Below the pieces are notes generated by a model, which saw only the letters and a list, made by a program, of their open reading frames with translations, was not told the origin of the DNA and searched no databases. From Planctomycetota bacterium (GTDB lineage: Bacteria; Planctomycetota; UBA1135; JACQFD01), in contig JACQFD010000028.1 of assembly GCA_016200225.1 (NCBI GenBank), positions 62,001 to 126,000 of the forward strand: a stretch of 64,000 bases of DNA. Direction: 5' to 3'. Positions 53,300 through 62,464 of the stretch are shown in pieces. The position numbers and the translations under genes were made by a program. The first letter of the stretch is position 1, and each line of letters opens with the position of its first letter.

Positions 53300-55876
53300 A
53301 TGTTTCGCCGCATCGCAGTCTGCGCCGTCGGGCACGCCGTTATCTGCTCCATTGCGTCCGCGCAAACAAAGCCGCTGTTCCCGGGATTCGAACCCGGATC
53401 GGTCATGCCGACGTCGCCGGTGCGCGTCCTCGATTGGAACGGAGACGGACATCTCGACGCGCTCGGGCCGCGCGGTTATTCGATCGCCGTCGGCCTCGGC
53501 GACGGGAACGGCGGCTTTCCTAATTATAAATTATCGGGTTCGGTCGCGACGCCGACTTCCATACAAATCGGAGATATCAATTCCGACGGGCTTCCCGACG
53601 TCGCGTGCGTGAGTTGGAATCAAAATTATGCGGCGACGCTTCTGCAAACGACCGGCGCCGGCTTCGGCGCGCCGCAGACGGTCGGAGGACTCTCGACGCC
53701 GGAGGCAGTCGGAATCGGATTCTTTAATTCCGACGCGCGCCCCGACATGGTCGTCGCCAATTCGGCGAATAATACAATAAAAGTTCTGATCCAGCAGTCG
53801 AACGGAACATATATCATATTTTCTTCGCCCGCGTCGGGTGGAAACAATCCATATTATCTGGCGACCGGCGACTTCAACGCCGACGGCAAGTCGGATTTTG
53901 TAGTATTAAACATTGGCTCCCACACCGGCGCGTCGTTCACCGGCACGGGGACGGGAACATTTTCGGCGCCGGCCGTATTTCCCGTCAACGGCGAAGCGCG
54001 CGGAATCCAGGTCGCCGACATGAATCAGGACGGCGTCCTCGACGCGATCGTGACGTCGCAAGTGGGCTACGGCGGAAATGTTATCGTTCGCATCGGCACC
54101 GGCGCCGGAACGTTCGGCAACGGGTTTTCGTATAATACGAACGATCCGGCCGGCTGGTTCCAATTATACGATTACGACCACGACGGCGCGCTCGACGTTT
54201 TCGTCGCGGAGAAACAGTATATTGAAGTATTAAAAAACGCCGGCACCGGCCAGCTCGCGTCCGCGGCGCGCCATGTCGCCGGCGGCCCGGTCGAGAGTTT
54301 TTCGCTCGGCGATTTCGACGAGGATGGACACGTCGATCTCATCGTTCAATCGAATATTAGCAATCCGGCGATGTTTCCCGGAGACGGATTCGGCGGTTTT
54401 TTCACGCAGAAGGAATTGTTAACGAACGCGCCGGTCAGCGGTTCGCTCATGCCTTTGTTAGCATACGATTTCAACCTCGACGGCTGGCGCGACCTCGCGT
54501 CGGGAACGCCGGACGGGCTGTCGGCCGCGATATTCTTTAATAACAAAAACGGCGGATTCGCCCAGGTGGGCGCCGTGACGACGGGCGCCGGCGTCCTGAC
54601 GCTCGGCAGCGGGGATTTCGACGGCGACGGAATCCCCGATCTCGTCGCCGGATCTAATATATCAAATACAGTGCAGTTCGTTTTCGGCGACGGCGCGGGC
54701 AACTTTAATTTTCCGGCGGTTTACGCGCTCGCCGGCCCGGTCAGCGCGATCGCCGTCGGCGACGTCGACGGCGACGGCGTCCTCGACGCGATCGCGGTTT
54801 CCTACTTCGGCGGAATCATACAATACTTGCAGGGAATCGCCGGCACCGTCGGCCAGTTCAACAGTCCGCAGACGATTAATATTAATTATCCCAGCGGGCT
54901 CGCGCTCGGCGATTTCGCCGAAAACGGGTTTCCCGACATCGCGGTCACGGGCGGCGGACTGACGTCCACGTCGTTGAATATTTATATTAATGCCGGAGGA
55001 GTGTTTACAGTTCCGCCCCTGTCCACGGCGCTCGGAAATTACATCGACGCGTTCGCGGTATCGGATTTTAACGAAGACGGACACCTCGACGCCATCGTCA
55101 GCCGCGGCGAAACCTCGTTGAACGACGGCGTTTTATTATTAGGAACGGGAACGGGCGCGTTCGGCGCGCCGAAGCCGGTGTTTACATCCGGATATCCGAA
55201 CGGCTACTCCGTGGCGGATGTGAATCAGGACGGGCACGCCGACATCGCCGCGCTATTCGGAAATGCGGGCGATATTAAGATTGCGCTCGGGTCCGGACTC
55301 GGCGCCTTTCCTAAAATTTACAATTACGCCGCGGCGGACGGCGACGGAAATCTTTGGAATTGCGTTTTCGCGGATTTTAATCATGACGGCCGCGTCGACG
55401 CCGCGTTCGCCGGATCGAATTCCAAGATTTCCCTTCTGTATCAACGCCCGTGTCCCCTCTCCGCCGCGACGTACGGCGCCGGCACCGAGGGATGTTCCGG
55501 CGCGAACGTGTTGTGCGCGAACGCGCCGCCGAAAATAAATTCTCCCGGATTTCAATTTCAGAGTCTGCACGCGCCGCCATCGTCGCTTGGAATTGTATTG
55601 ATCGTGAACGCGGCCGACGCCGCGGGCTCCGATCCGTTCGGTCTCGGTTTCGAATTGTTGCTCGATCTCGCGAACGCGACGGAAATCATCGCGATCGACA
55701 TGCCGACCGACGCGGCGGGCGCGGGCGCCGCCGCCGCTCCGATTCCGAACGATCCCACGCTTATAGGTAAATTTTACTATGCGCAGGCGATCTTTTATTG
55801 GAGTCCGTCGGTTTGCCCGTATCTGCCCGCGGGATTCACGTCGACGAACGGATGCGTATTGAAGATATTACAATAG
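53300..55876 (+). CDS. Secreted FG-GAP/VCBS repeat protein with shared C-terminal domain
   Basis: 858 residues with a signal peptide (MFRRIAVCAVGHAVICSIASA). About 14 calcium-loop motifs (DWNGDGHLD, DINSDGLPD, DFNADGKSD ... DFNHDGRVD) predict two beta-propellers. The last 130 residues (from SAATYGAGTEGCSGANV, with NSPGFQFQ, PIPNDPTLIGKFYYAQAIF) are the same beta-sandwich as in the VCBS proteins at 21895, 55896 and 60768. Likely displayed or released at the surface. It is convergent with its paralogue at 55896, with 19 bp between stops. Confidence 0.88.
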   Translation: MFRRIAVCAVGHAVICSIASAQTKPLFPGFEPGSVMPTSPVRVLDWNGDGHLDALGPRGYSIAVGLGDGNGGFPNYKLSGSVATPTSIQIGDINSDGLPDVACVSWNQNYAATLLQTTGAGFGAPQTVGGLSTPEAVGIGFFNSDARPDMVVANSANNTIKVLIQQSNGTYIIFSSPASGGNNPYYLATGDFNADGKSDFVVLNIGSHTGASFTGTGTGTFSAPAVFPVNGEARGIQVADMNQDGVLDAIVTSQVGYGGNVIVRIGTGAGTFGNGFSYNTNDPAGWFQLYDYDHDGALDVFVAEKQYIEVLKNAGTGQLASAARHVAGGPVESFSLGDFDEDGHVDLIVQSNISNPAMFPGDGFGGFFTQKELLTNAPVSGSLMPLLAYDFNLDGWRDLASGTPDGLSAAIFFNNKNGGFAQVGAVTTGAGVLTLGSGDFDGDGIPDLVAGSNISNTVQFVFGDGAGNFNFPAVYALAGPVSAIAVGDVDGDGVLDAIAVSYFGGIIQYLQGIAGTVGQFNSPQTININYPSGLALGDFAENGFPDIAVTGGGLTSTSLNIYINAGGVFTVPPLSTALGNYIDAFAVSDFNEDGHLDAIVSRGETSLNDGVLLLGTGTGAFGAPKPVFTSGYPNGYSVADVNQDGHADIAALFGNAGDIKIALGSGLGAFPKIYNYAAADGDGNLWNCVFADFNHDGRVDAAFAGSNSKISLLYQRPCPLSAATYGAGTEGCSGANVLCANAPPKINSPGFQFQSLHAPPSSLGIVLIVNAADAAGSDPFGLGFELLLDLANATEIIAIDMPTDAAGAGAAAAPIPNDPTLIGKFYYAQAIFYWSPSVCPYLPAGFTSTNGCVLKILQ

Positions 55877-55895
55877 CAAGTTATTAATGATTCGC

Positions 55896-57455
55896 TTACG
55901 GCTGAATCACAATAACCAGTTCCCTCGACGACGTGAGATTCAAGGGAGACGTGCTTTCGTCCAGACCGTCGGCAACGATCTCGAGCCAGACCGACTGGCC
56001 GTAGAACGTCTGTCCGATGAGCGTCGGATCGTTGGGAATGGCCGTCGCGAGCGCGGCCGAGCCGCTCGGATCGCTATACATATCCAATGCGAATATTTGG
56101 GTCGAGGAGATGAGATCCGTATATAACTTAATGCCGACGGAGAACGGATCGGGGCCGGTTGGATCCGTAACATCGGTGATAAGGAAAAGTCCGAGCGTGT
56201 TGTGCGGCACATTCGTGCAGGTGAATATATACGTCGGAGTATTAATTTTCGGCGGGCCGTTGGCGCCGATGCCCATGATGCCGTAGCTGCCCGGCGTGCC
56301 GATGCCGAAGAGCGACAGTCCGGTCGCGATCGCCGTATTATTAATCATCGTCGTGATGTTCGCGGAGCCCGAATTCGCGGTCACGAGATCCTGCATGCCG
56401 TCGAAGTTGAGATCGCCCATCGCGACCGATTGGGGGCCGGTCCCCACGACCTTATTTATAGCAGCGCCAAACGTGCCGGTGATTCCGATCGCGAGCAGAA
56501 TGGATATATTCGCGGAGCCGCTGTTTGCAACAATAAGATCGCGGCCGCCGTCGCCGTTCACGTCGCCGATAATGATAAAATACGGCTGCGTGCCGACCGT
56601 GTAGTTGACGACCGGCCCGAATGCGCCCAAGCCGTTGCCCTTCAGCACCGAGGCGTCCTTCGAAGTAAAATTCGACACCGCCACGTCGGGGTTTCCGTCA
56701 AAATTAAGATCGCCCACGGCCGCATGCGACGGCGCCGTCCCAACGGCAAAATTCGTCGGCGCGCCGAAACTCCCCGCGCCGTTTCCTATTAATAACGAAA
56801 CGGTCGTGCCGCCGAAATTGGCGGTGACAATATCTAATTTTCCATCGCTATTAAAATCGCCCGGCTCGGCCGACCACGGGAATGCGCCGACGGTGAAGCT
56901 GCTCGCCGCGCCGAAACCGCCCGTTCCGTTGCCGATAAGCACGGAATCCTTGGAAGCGAAATCGTCGGCGGCGATCAGATCGGGTTTTCCGTCGCCGTTC
57001 AGATCGACAATCGTTACAGAAAACGGATTTTGACCGAGCGCGAAACTCGTCGCCGCGCCGAACACGCCCGTGCCGCCGTTCAACCGGACGACCGCGTTGT
57101 TCGCGCCGAAGTTTGCAACAATAAGATCGAGATCGCCGTCCCCGTCGAGGTCGGCGAGGACGACGTCGTGCGGATTCGAGTAACCGGTATAAGTAACAGG
57201 CGCCGCGAAACCTCCGGGCGTTGCTAACAATACAGAAATGGTATTGCCCGTGGCGTTCGCGACCGCGAGATCGGGGCGGCCGTCCGCGTTGAGATCGCCG
57301 ATTGCTACAGAATCGGGACCCGTGCCGACGGCGATATTTGTATTAGTAAACGACTGCGCGTTCGCTCCCGCGCAAATTGTTGCAACGGCGATCGCGGCGG
57401 CGGAAATGGTGGCACTCGACGGAATTGTGAAAATGGTCATGGCGTGTTTTTTCAT
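55896..57455 (-). CDS. Secreted FG-GAP/VCBS repeat protein with shared C-terminal domain
   Basis: From ATG 57455 (MKKHAMTIFTIPSSATISAAAIAVATICAGANA) there are 519 residues with a signal peptide; the longer frame is a shadow of the divergent gene. About seven DxNxDG calcium loops (DLNADGRPD, DLDGDGDLD, DLNGDGKPD, DFNSDGKLD, DLNFDGNPD, DVNGDGGRD, DLNFDGMQD) predict one propeller. The C-terminal domain (SLFGIGTPGSYGIMG, NTPTYIFTC, PIPNDPTLIGQTFYGQSVW) is shared with the other VCBS proteins. Half the repeat number of the neighbour at 53300, suggesting duplication of whole propellers. Confidence 0.88.
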   Translation of the reverse strand: MKKHAMTIFTIPSSATISAAAIAVATICAGANAQSFTNTNIAVGTGPDSVAIGDLNADGRPDLAVANATGNTISVLLATPGGFAAPVTYTGYSNPHDVVLADLDGDGDLDLIVANFGANNAVVRLNGGTGVFGAATSFALGQNPFSVTIVDLNGDGKPDLIAADDFASKDSVLIGNGTGGFGAASSFTVGAFPWSAEPGDFNSDGKLDIVTANFGGTTVSLLIGNGAGSFGAPTNFAVGTAPSHAAVGDLNFDGNPDVAVSNFTSKDASVLKGNGLGAFGPVVNYTVGTQPYFIIIGDVNGDGGRDLIVANSGSANISILLAIGITGTFGAAINKVVGTGPQSVAMGDLNFDGMQDLVTANSGSANITTMINNTAIATGLSLFGIGTPGSYGIMGIGANGPPKINTPTYIFTCTNVPHNTLGLFLITDVTDPTGPDPFSVGIKLYTDLISSTQIFALDMYSDPSGSAALATAIPNDPTLIGQTFYGQSVWLEIVADGLDESTSPLNLTSSRELVIVIQP

Positions 57456-57715
57456 AGGTCGTTCCAACGATTCAGAGGCGGCGCGGATTCGCCCGGTTCC
57501 CTGAGCATACGCGCCGCCCGTATTTCGCGTCAGGGGGTTCTTGAGGATGGGGGCGCGGATACGGCCCTCGCAAAGAGCGGCAAGACACGCCGGACGCGCA
57601 TGCGCCCGACACTCCGCCCCTGTGGGTGAAATCGGGAATAGGAGCGGCCATGCATTCGTCGCAAAGACCCGTTTGCGGATTTCGACATCGCCGGACGGCG
57701 CCCGCAATATTTAGA

Positions 57716-59425
57716 ATGCGAAAATCCTTGTCGATGCAATTGACTCGCGCAAATAAAACCCGCGGCATGGCCGTATTATTATTTTTACGAATCCTCGCCG
57801 CGGCTTCGACGATCGCGCTCGATAACAGTTGTGCAACTGCGCGAACGGCGGCTCCGTCGGCGGCGGATTTGTTACTTTCACCGCTGATCGTCACGGGAAC
57901 CGTCCGCGATTTCAATAATAGTCCGATCGAGGGCGCGGACGTGATCGTCGCGTGGCTGCAGGGAATACAACATGAGATTGCGTCCGCGAAGTCGGACGCG
58001 GTCGGTCGATTCACGATTCTTACAAAACTACGCTACGTCGACAGTTGGACGCTCGGCGCGCGAAAAGATGGATTCGGCGCGTCGAAGATTTCCAGTTTTT
58101 ACACGGCCTACGGCGAATTCACAAAAATCGAAATCGGCGCGATTTATTTATATCCACCGGCGACGGTCGACGGTCTAGTAACAGATAAATCCGGAAAACC
58201 CGTGCCGGGCGCGAATGTTTACATCGACGCGGACATGGCCGTCGCCGGAATTAATGATAACAAATGGCCCGATCGAAAACCGAGGACGCGAACCGATGCG
58301 AACGGTACATTTACCGTTCCAGGTCTCTCCGCGAGTCCGGCGCGCATTTCGGTCGAGGCCCCCGGATTTACGGCCGGCGAAATCGAACAAATACAATTGA
58401 GATCGTCGTCCGTCGAACATGTAAAGATTACACTTGGGAGCGTGGCGCCAATCGTCGAGGTGGACGAACAGGACGCACATACGAATCCGACGTCGGTAAT
58501 CGTTCGAGCGCGGCGCGACGGATCCGAACCATTGCCCGGGATTGATCATATTAAATATTCATTTACGGACGCGATGGGGACGTACGGAGGAATATGGGTC
58601 CATCCGCGGACGTCCGACGGCCTTCCGCCAAGCGTTTTGCGCACGGCGATCGACGGATGGGACACGGATCCGACGACCATTCATATTGAAGTCATATCCT
58701 GCGACGGCGAATGGACGGAATGTAAAGAAACCGAGCTGCCCAAAGCGCGCGGGAGCGTCCTCGAATTCGACGCCACGTTTCCGAAACCCGGTTCTGTAAT
58801 AGGAAAGGTTATAACCAAAACCGGCGCGCCCGTGCCCGGCGCCCGCGTGCTCCTGCGCGATAGCGCCTCGCAGCCCTTATTGTCTATTAGCAAATCGGAC
58901 GGAACCTTTCAATTCGACGGCGTGTTTCCGAGAAAATGGCGGATTAAGTGTGAAGATGGCGATTGGACGAGCGATTCACAACCATTCACGATGACCGCGG
59001 GAACTTGTCAGTCGACGACCATCGTCGCCGAACGGGCATGTAAACTATCCGGGAGGATTTGTATAAACGGAAAGTCGCCGGAACGCCCGATGCTCGTCGC
59101 CGTGTATACATATAATCCATCGCCGAATCCGCGCGTCGATAAAGAGAAAGAATTCGCCATGGGCACGGGCCTTTTTCTTGCGGACTGCCTGTGCGAATCG
59201 GACGGCGGTTTTGCATTCAACGGTTTGCCCTCGGGCGAAGTGATGGTGGTTCCCGGCGGGATCCAGCACCCCGATGGAAATGCCATTCAGGATATTCATT
59301 ATCCCGCGCCCCGGATTTCCCAATTAAAGAATACGGACCGCGACAAACCGTGGCCGTGGATCGTTAAACTCGAGCCGGACGCGGTGAAAACGATCGAATG
59401 CAACGTGGCCGTCGAGGCGAAGTAA
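57716..59425 (+). CDS. Secreted protein with carboxypeptidase-regulatory-like domains
   Basis: I take ATG 57716 (MRKSLSMQLTRANKTRGMAVLLFLRILAAAS), 569 residues; ATG 57767 would give a tighter signal peptide. At least three repeats look like carboxypeptidase-regulatory (CarboxypepD_reg) sandwiches: VTGTVRDFNNSPIEGADVIV, VDGLVTDKSGKPVPGANVYI and IGKVITKTGAPVPGARVLL, each followed by a TDANGTFTVPGL-like strand. These beta-sandwiches mediate adhesion or binding, not catalysis. It is divergent from the VCBS gene at 57455. The next gene follows by 8 bp, so they form an operon. Confidence 0.82.
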   Translation: MRKSLSMQLTRANKTRGMAVLLFLRILAAASTIALDNSCATARTAAPSAADLLLSPLIVTGTVRDFNNSPIEGADVIVAWLQGIQHEIASAKSDAVGRFTILTKLRYVDSWTLGARKDGFGASKISSFYTAYGEFTKIEIGAIYLYPPATVDGLVTDKSGKPVPGANVYIDADMAVAGINDNKWPDRKPRTRTDANGTFTVPGLSASPARISVEAPGFTAGEIEQIQLRSSSVEHVKITLGSVAPIVEVDEQDAHTNPTSVIVRARRDGSEPLPGIDHIKYSFTDAMGTYGGIWVHPRTSDGLPPSVLRTAIDGWDTDPTTIHIEVISCDGEWTECKETELPKARGSVLEFDATFPKPGSVIGKVITKTGAPVPGARVLLRDSASQPLLSISKSDGTFQFDGVFPRKWRIKCEDGDWTSDSQPFTMTAGTCQSTTIVAERACKLSGRICINGKSPERPMLVAVYTYNPSPNPRVDKEKEFAMGTGLFLADCLCESDGGFAFNGLPSGEVMVVPGGIQHPDGNAIQDIHYPAPRISQLKNTDRDKPWPWIVKLEPDAVKTIECNVAVEAK

Positions 59426-59433
59426 ATTATTGC

Positions 59434-60588
59434 ATGCCCGTTCGCACATTCATTACAATTCTCGTATTCTTAACCCTTTCGGCTGGATGCGCCGCGCGCC
59501 ATTCGGCGCCGCCGCGCATCCATGCAGAATCATGGCCTGAGGCGGATCTGTTATTTCATCGGGATTCGCGATGGCTCGGCGCGGATGCGGCGTATTCGGT
59601 GCCGCTCGGCGGCGACCGCGTGTTGTGGCTGTTCGGCGACACATTTGTAGCTTCCGGCGCCGCGCGCGCGCGGCCCGGTTCGAAAATGATCCGAAATTCC
59701 GTCGCGATCCAAACGGGACTCGATCCGACGAATGCTAAGATATCTTTTCACTGGCGCGAACAGTCGGGCGCGCCCGCGTCGTTCTTCGCCGAGAACGCCG
59801 ATCATTGGTATTGGCCGCTGCACGGCGCGCGGCTCGGCGACGGAACATTAATATTATTTCTTTCGCGCGTGCGCGCGACGCCGGGCGTCGGCCTCGGCTT
59901 CGAGGCCGACGGCTGGAGAATGGCTATGATACAGAACGACGAAGCGAACGGATCGCCCGATCATTGGCATCCTAAGATTATTGCTCCCCCCGCCCCGACG
60001 CCGGGCGTCGTCGCCGGCCAGAGCGTCCTCGCGGGCGGCGATTCTACCGGAGAAATGATATTAACATTGGCAGGCCGCGAACCGGGCGACCACGCGGCCT
60101 ACGTCGCGCGCTGGCGCGCGGCGCCGCTCGCGCAAGGACGGCTCGACGGCGCCGAATGGTGGGCCGGCGCGTCGCGCGGCTGGGTTATCGCTAATAATCC
60201 GTCGGAGGCGGGCGCCGAATTTATTATGAACGACGCGGGGCCGGAGTGTTCGTTAAATTATATTAAAACGCTGAATCGATATATTCATATCATGAGTCTC
60301 GGATTCGGTTCGACGCAACTCGCCGCGGCGTTTGCCGACCGCCCGGAGGGGCCGTGGTCGGCGCCGAACGCGTTTTTCGAGGCCCCCGAATGTCAAAGAA
60401 AGGGCGTAATCGTTTACGCGGGAAAAGCCCATCCCGAACTCGACGCGGGACGCGACGCGCGCGGCCGCCCGTACCTCTGCGCCACGTACGCGACCAACTC
60501 GCTCGGCGACTTCGGCGCCCTTGTGAACGATCCAAGTCTTTATTATCCGCGGTTCGTTCGGATCGCGTTCGAAGAAGCGGCTTTTTAG
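59434..60588 (+). CDS. Beta-propeller lipoprotein (DUF4185/glycosidase-like)
   Basis: From ATG 59434 (MPVRTFITILVFLTLSAGC) there are 384 residues; C19 is lipidated. The body looks like a five-bladed propeller of the glycosidase-like or DUF4185 class: RDSRWLGADAAYSVPLGGDRVLWLFGDT, MIRNSVAIQTGLDP, WYWPLHGARLGDGTLILFL, and YATNSLGDFGALVND. Several acidic residues in WLFGDT and AQSVLAGGDS could be catalytic, but activity is not established. It begins 8 bp after the carboxypeptidase-regulatory gene stop, so both products may act together on a surface polysaccharide. Confidence 0.72.
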   Translation: MPVRTFITILVFLTLSAGCAARHSAPPRIHAESWPEADLLFHRDSRWLGADAAYSVPLGGDRVLWLFGDTFVASGAARARPGSKMIRNSVAIQTGLDPTNAKISFHWREQSGAPASFFAENADHWYWPLHGARLGDGTLILFLSRVRATPGVGLGFEADGWRMAMIQNDEANGSPDHWHPKIIAPPAPTPGVVAGQSVLAGGDSTGEMILTLAGREPGDHAAYVARWRAAPLAQGRLDGAEWWAGASRGWVIANNPSEAGAEFIMNDAGPECSLNYIKTLNRYIHIMSLGFGSTQLAAAFADRPEGPWSAPNAFFEAPECQRKGVIVYAGKAHPELDAGRDARGRPYLCATYATNSLGDFGALVNDPSLYYPRFVRIAFEEAAF

Positions 60589-60767
60589 AAAGTCTTGAAA
60601 AAGTTCGTTCGAACAATGTCGCGGCGGGATTGAGTCCAAACGGCACAGAACTCCCGAATGGGATTCGAGCCGAAGAAGCATAAAGGCTTCGTGATTGTGG
60701 TTCGCCGTTTGTTCGTTTCCAACCTGACGATTACTCAAACTCCAGCACGGTCGTGTTTCGTTTTACC

Positions 60768-62405
60768 ATGTCTAAAGCTAACAAAACTCTGTTTCTCGCG
60801 GCACTCGCTACAATTTCCATTGGTGCGCGGCTGCACGCCCAAGGCGGTCTCCCCGCTTATGCGCCGCCAGTATTCTTCCCAACGCCCGCGCCCGTGATGC
60901 CCGCGCCCCCGGCAGGGATCACACCTCCAACGATCTTCGTTGCCGGCGATGTAAATAATGATGGCGCGACGGATCTTGTTCATTTGAATACATTGCTCGC
61001 GCCCGACGTCGTATTCGCTCAATTACGAATCGGCGCCGGATACGTCGTCGCCCCCGTGACGGTCCTCGCCGGCTACCCGCCGGTCACCCAAATCGCGCTT
61101 GGAGATCTGAATATGGACGGCACGCTGGATCTCGCCGTTCTATCTCCGGCCGTTGCCGGTGTCTTTACAGATGGCGGCGTCGGCACCGGTTTTTTCGCGG
61201 CGGGGCCATTCACGCCCGTCCCCGTCGGCGGCGGCACATTGTTAGCGATGTCGATTTCCGAAGTGACGGGCGACGGCATTCCGGATTTGTTATTTTTAAT
61301 CGACGGCCCGGGAGGCGCGGGCGGCATTGACAGCGTGCAAGTCGAAGCCGGTTTTGGCGGTTTCGCTTTCGGAGGCGCGGGAGCCACCCCCATTGGCGTT
61401 GGCGCGACGGCGTTCGAACCGGTCGACATCGATAGTAATGGAGCCCAGGATCTCGTGACGCTTCGCACGGTCCCGACAAACGGTTTTTATATACATGCCC
61501 AAGTCGCGCCGGCGACGTTTGTGCCGGGGCCGATGCCGTTCTTACTTATTCCGGGAGGACCGTCGACGACAACATTTGCGGCGGCGGATCTTGATATTGA
61601 CGGCGATCCCGATCTCGCGACACTGCGTCCGGCGGCGGCGGCGATCTTTACATTTCTGCAGGGTGCGCCGGGTTTCTTTGGAGCGCCGATCGTGTCGCCC
61701 ACGCCGGCGGGCCTTGCCGATAACTTTAAGATTGCCGACATGAACGGCGATTGCATTCTCGACGCCACTTACCTGGCCGCGGCCGGCGGCTTGGTGTGGG
61801 ACCAGGCCGGCACGGGTCTGGGCGGTTTCGCGCCGGGACCGCTCGCGTTCCCGCTCGGAACTGTATCATTTTGGCAAGTGACCGCCGATCTCGACTCCGA
61901 CGGGACGATCGACATTGCCGCACTTAACAGTGGAGCCGGCGGCGACGGCAGCGTCATTCTCACAAATATCCAGCCGGACCCGATGAATGTTTCGCCCTAC
62001 GGCATGGGAACGGCGGGACGACTCGGCATTCAAGGAATGTTAACAAACGGTCCGCCCGTGAATGGGACGCCCGGATTCGGATTTACAACAACAAACGCGC
62101 CGCCCCGTTCGCTGGGATTATTGTTAATTACAGATTCGCCGGACTTCGCGGGCTCGGATCCGTTCGGCATCGGCGCGATTCTCCACGTGGACTTCGCGAT
62201 GGCAACGACGGTATTCGCATTTAATATGTACAGCGGCGGCGAGGAGGGCACGGCGTACTCGATCACCGGCATTCCGCTCAATCCCGCGCTGGTCGGAAGC
62301 ACGTTTTATGCACAATCCGTCTGGGTGTGGACGCCCGCGAACGCATGGTTCAACCCGCCGTTCGGCGTGAGCACGTCCAGAGCGATAAAATTAACAATCT
62401 TGTAG
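60768..62405 (+). CDS. Secreted FG-GAP/VCBS repeat protein with shared C-terminal domain
   Basis: From ATG 60768 (MSKANKTLFLAALATISIGARLHAQ) there are 545 residues. About seven calcium-loop motifs (DVNNDGATD, DLNMDGTLD, EVTGDGIPD, DIDSNGAQD, DLDIDGDPD, DMNGDCILD, DLDSDGTID) predict one propeller; these are more diverged than in the paralogues. The C-terminal domain (SPYGMGTAGRLGIQG, NGTPGFGFTTTN, FYAQSVWVW) matches the shared beta-sandwich. It closes with a terminator at 62413-62455. Confidence 0.86.
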   Translation: MSKANKTLFLAALATISIGARLHAQGGLPAYAPPVFFPTPAPVMPAPPAGITPPTIFVAGDVNNDGATDLVHLNTLLAPDVVFAQLRIGAGYVVAPVTVLAGYPPVTQIALGDLNMDGTLDLAVLSPAVAGVFTDGGVGTGFFAAGPFTPVPVGGGTLLAMSISEVTGDGIPDLLFLIDGPGGAGGIDSVQVEAGFGGFAFGGAGATPIGVGATAFEPVDIDSNGAQDLVTLRTVPTNGFYIHAQVAPATFVPGPMPFLLIPGGPSTTTFAAADLDIDGDPDLATLRPAAAAIFTFLQGAPGFFGAPIVSPTPAGLADNFKIADMNGDCILDATYLAAAGGLVWDQAGTGLGGFAPGPLAFPLGTVSFWQVTADLDSDGTIDIAALNSGAGGDGSVILTNIQPDPMNVSPYGMGTAGRLGIQGMLTNGPPVNGTPGFGFTTTNAPPRSLGLLLITDSPDFAGSDPFGIGAILHVDFAMATTVFAFNMYSGGEEGTAYSITGIPLNPALVGSTFYAQSVWVWTPANAWFNPPFGVSTSRAIKLTIL

Positions 62406-62412
62406 CGGTTTG

Positions 62413-62455
62413 AAAAAAAAGCAGGCGGCGACCGGGGGCCGCCGCCTGTTTTTTT
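62413..62455. terminator. Rho-independent terminator between convergent genes
   Basis: Stem CAGGCGGCG (62422-62430) pairs with CGCCGCCTG (62440-62448), loop ACCGGGGGC, with eight A before and seven T after. It separates the VCBS gene and the convergent dihaem gene and may serve both. Confidence 0.9.
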
Positions 62456-62464
62456 GTAATATAA

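Noticed and set aside
53381..53397. CCGGGATTCGAACCCGG looks like a tRNA T-arm on the minus strand
   Set aside because: No matching acceptor, D-arm or anticodon arm at the needed distance; the site is inside a coherent VCBS gene near its signal peptide.
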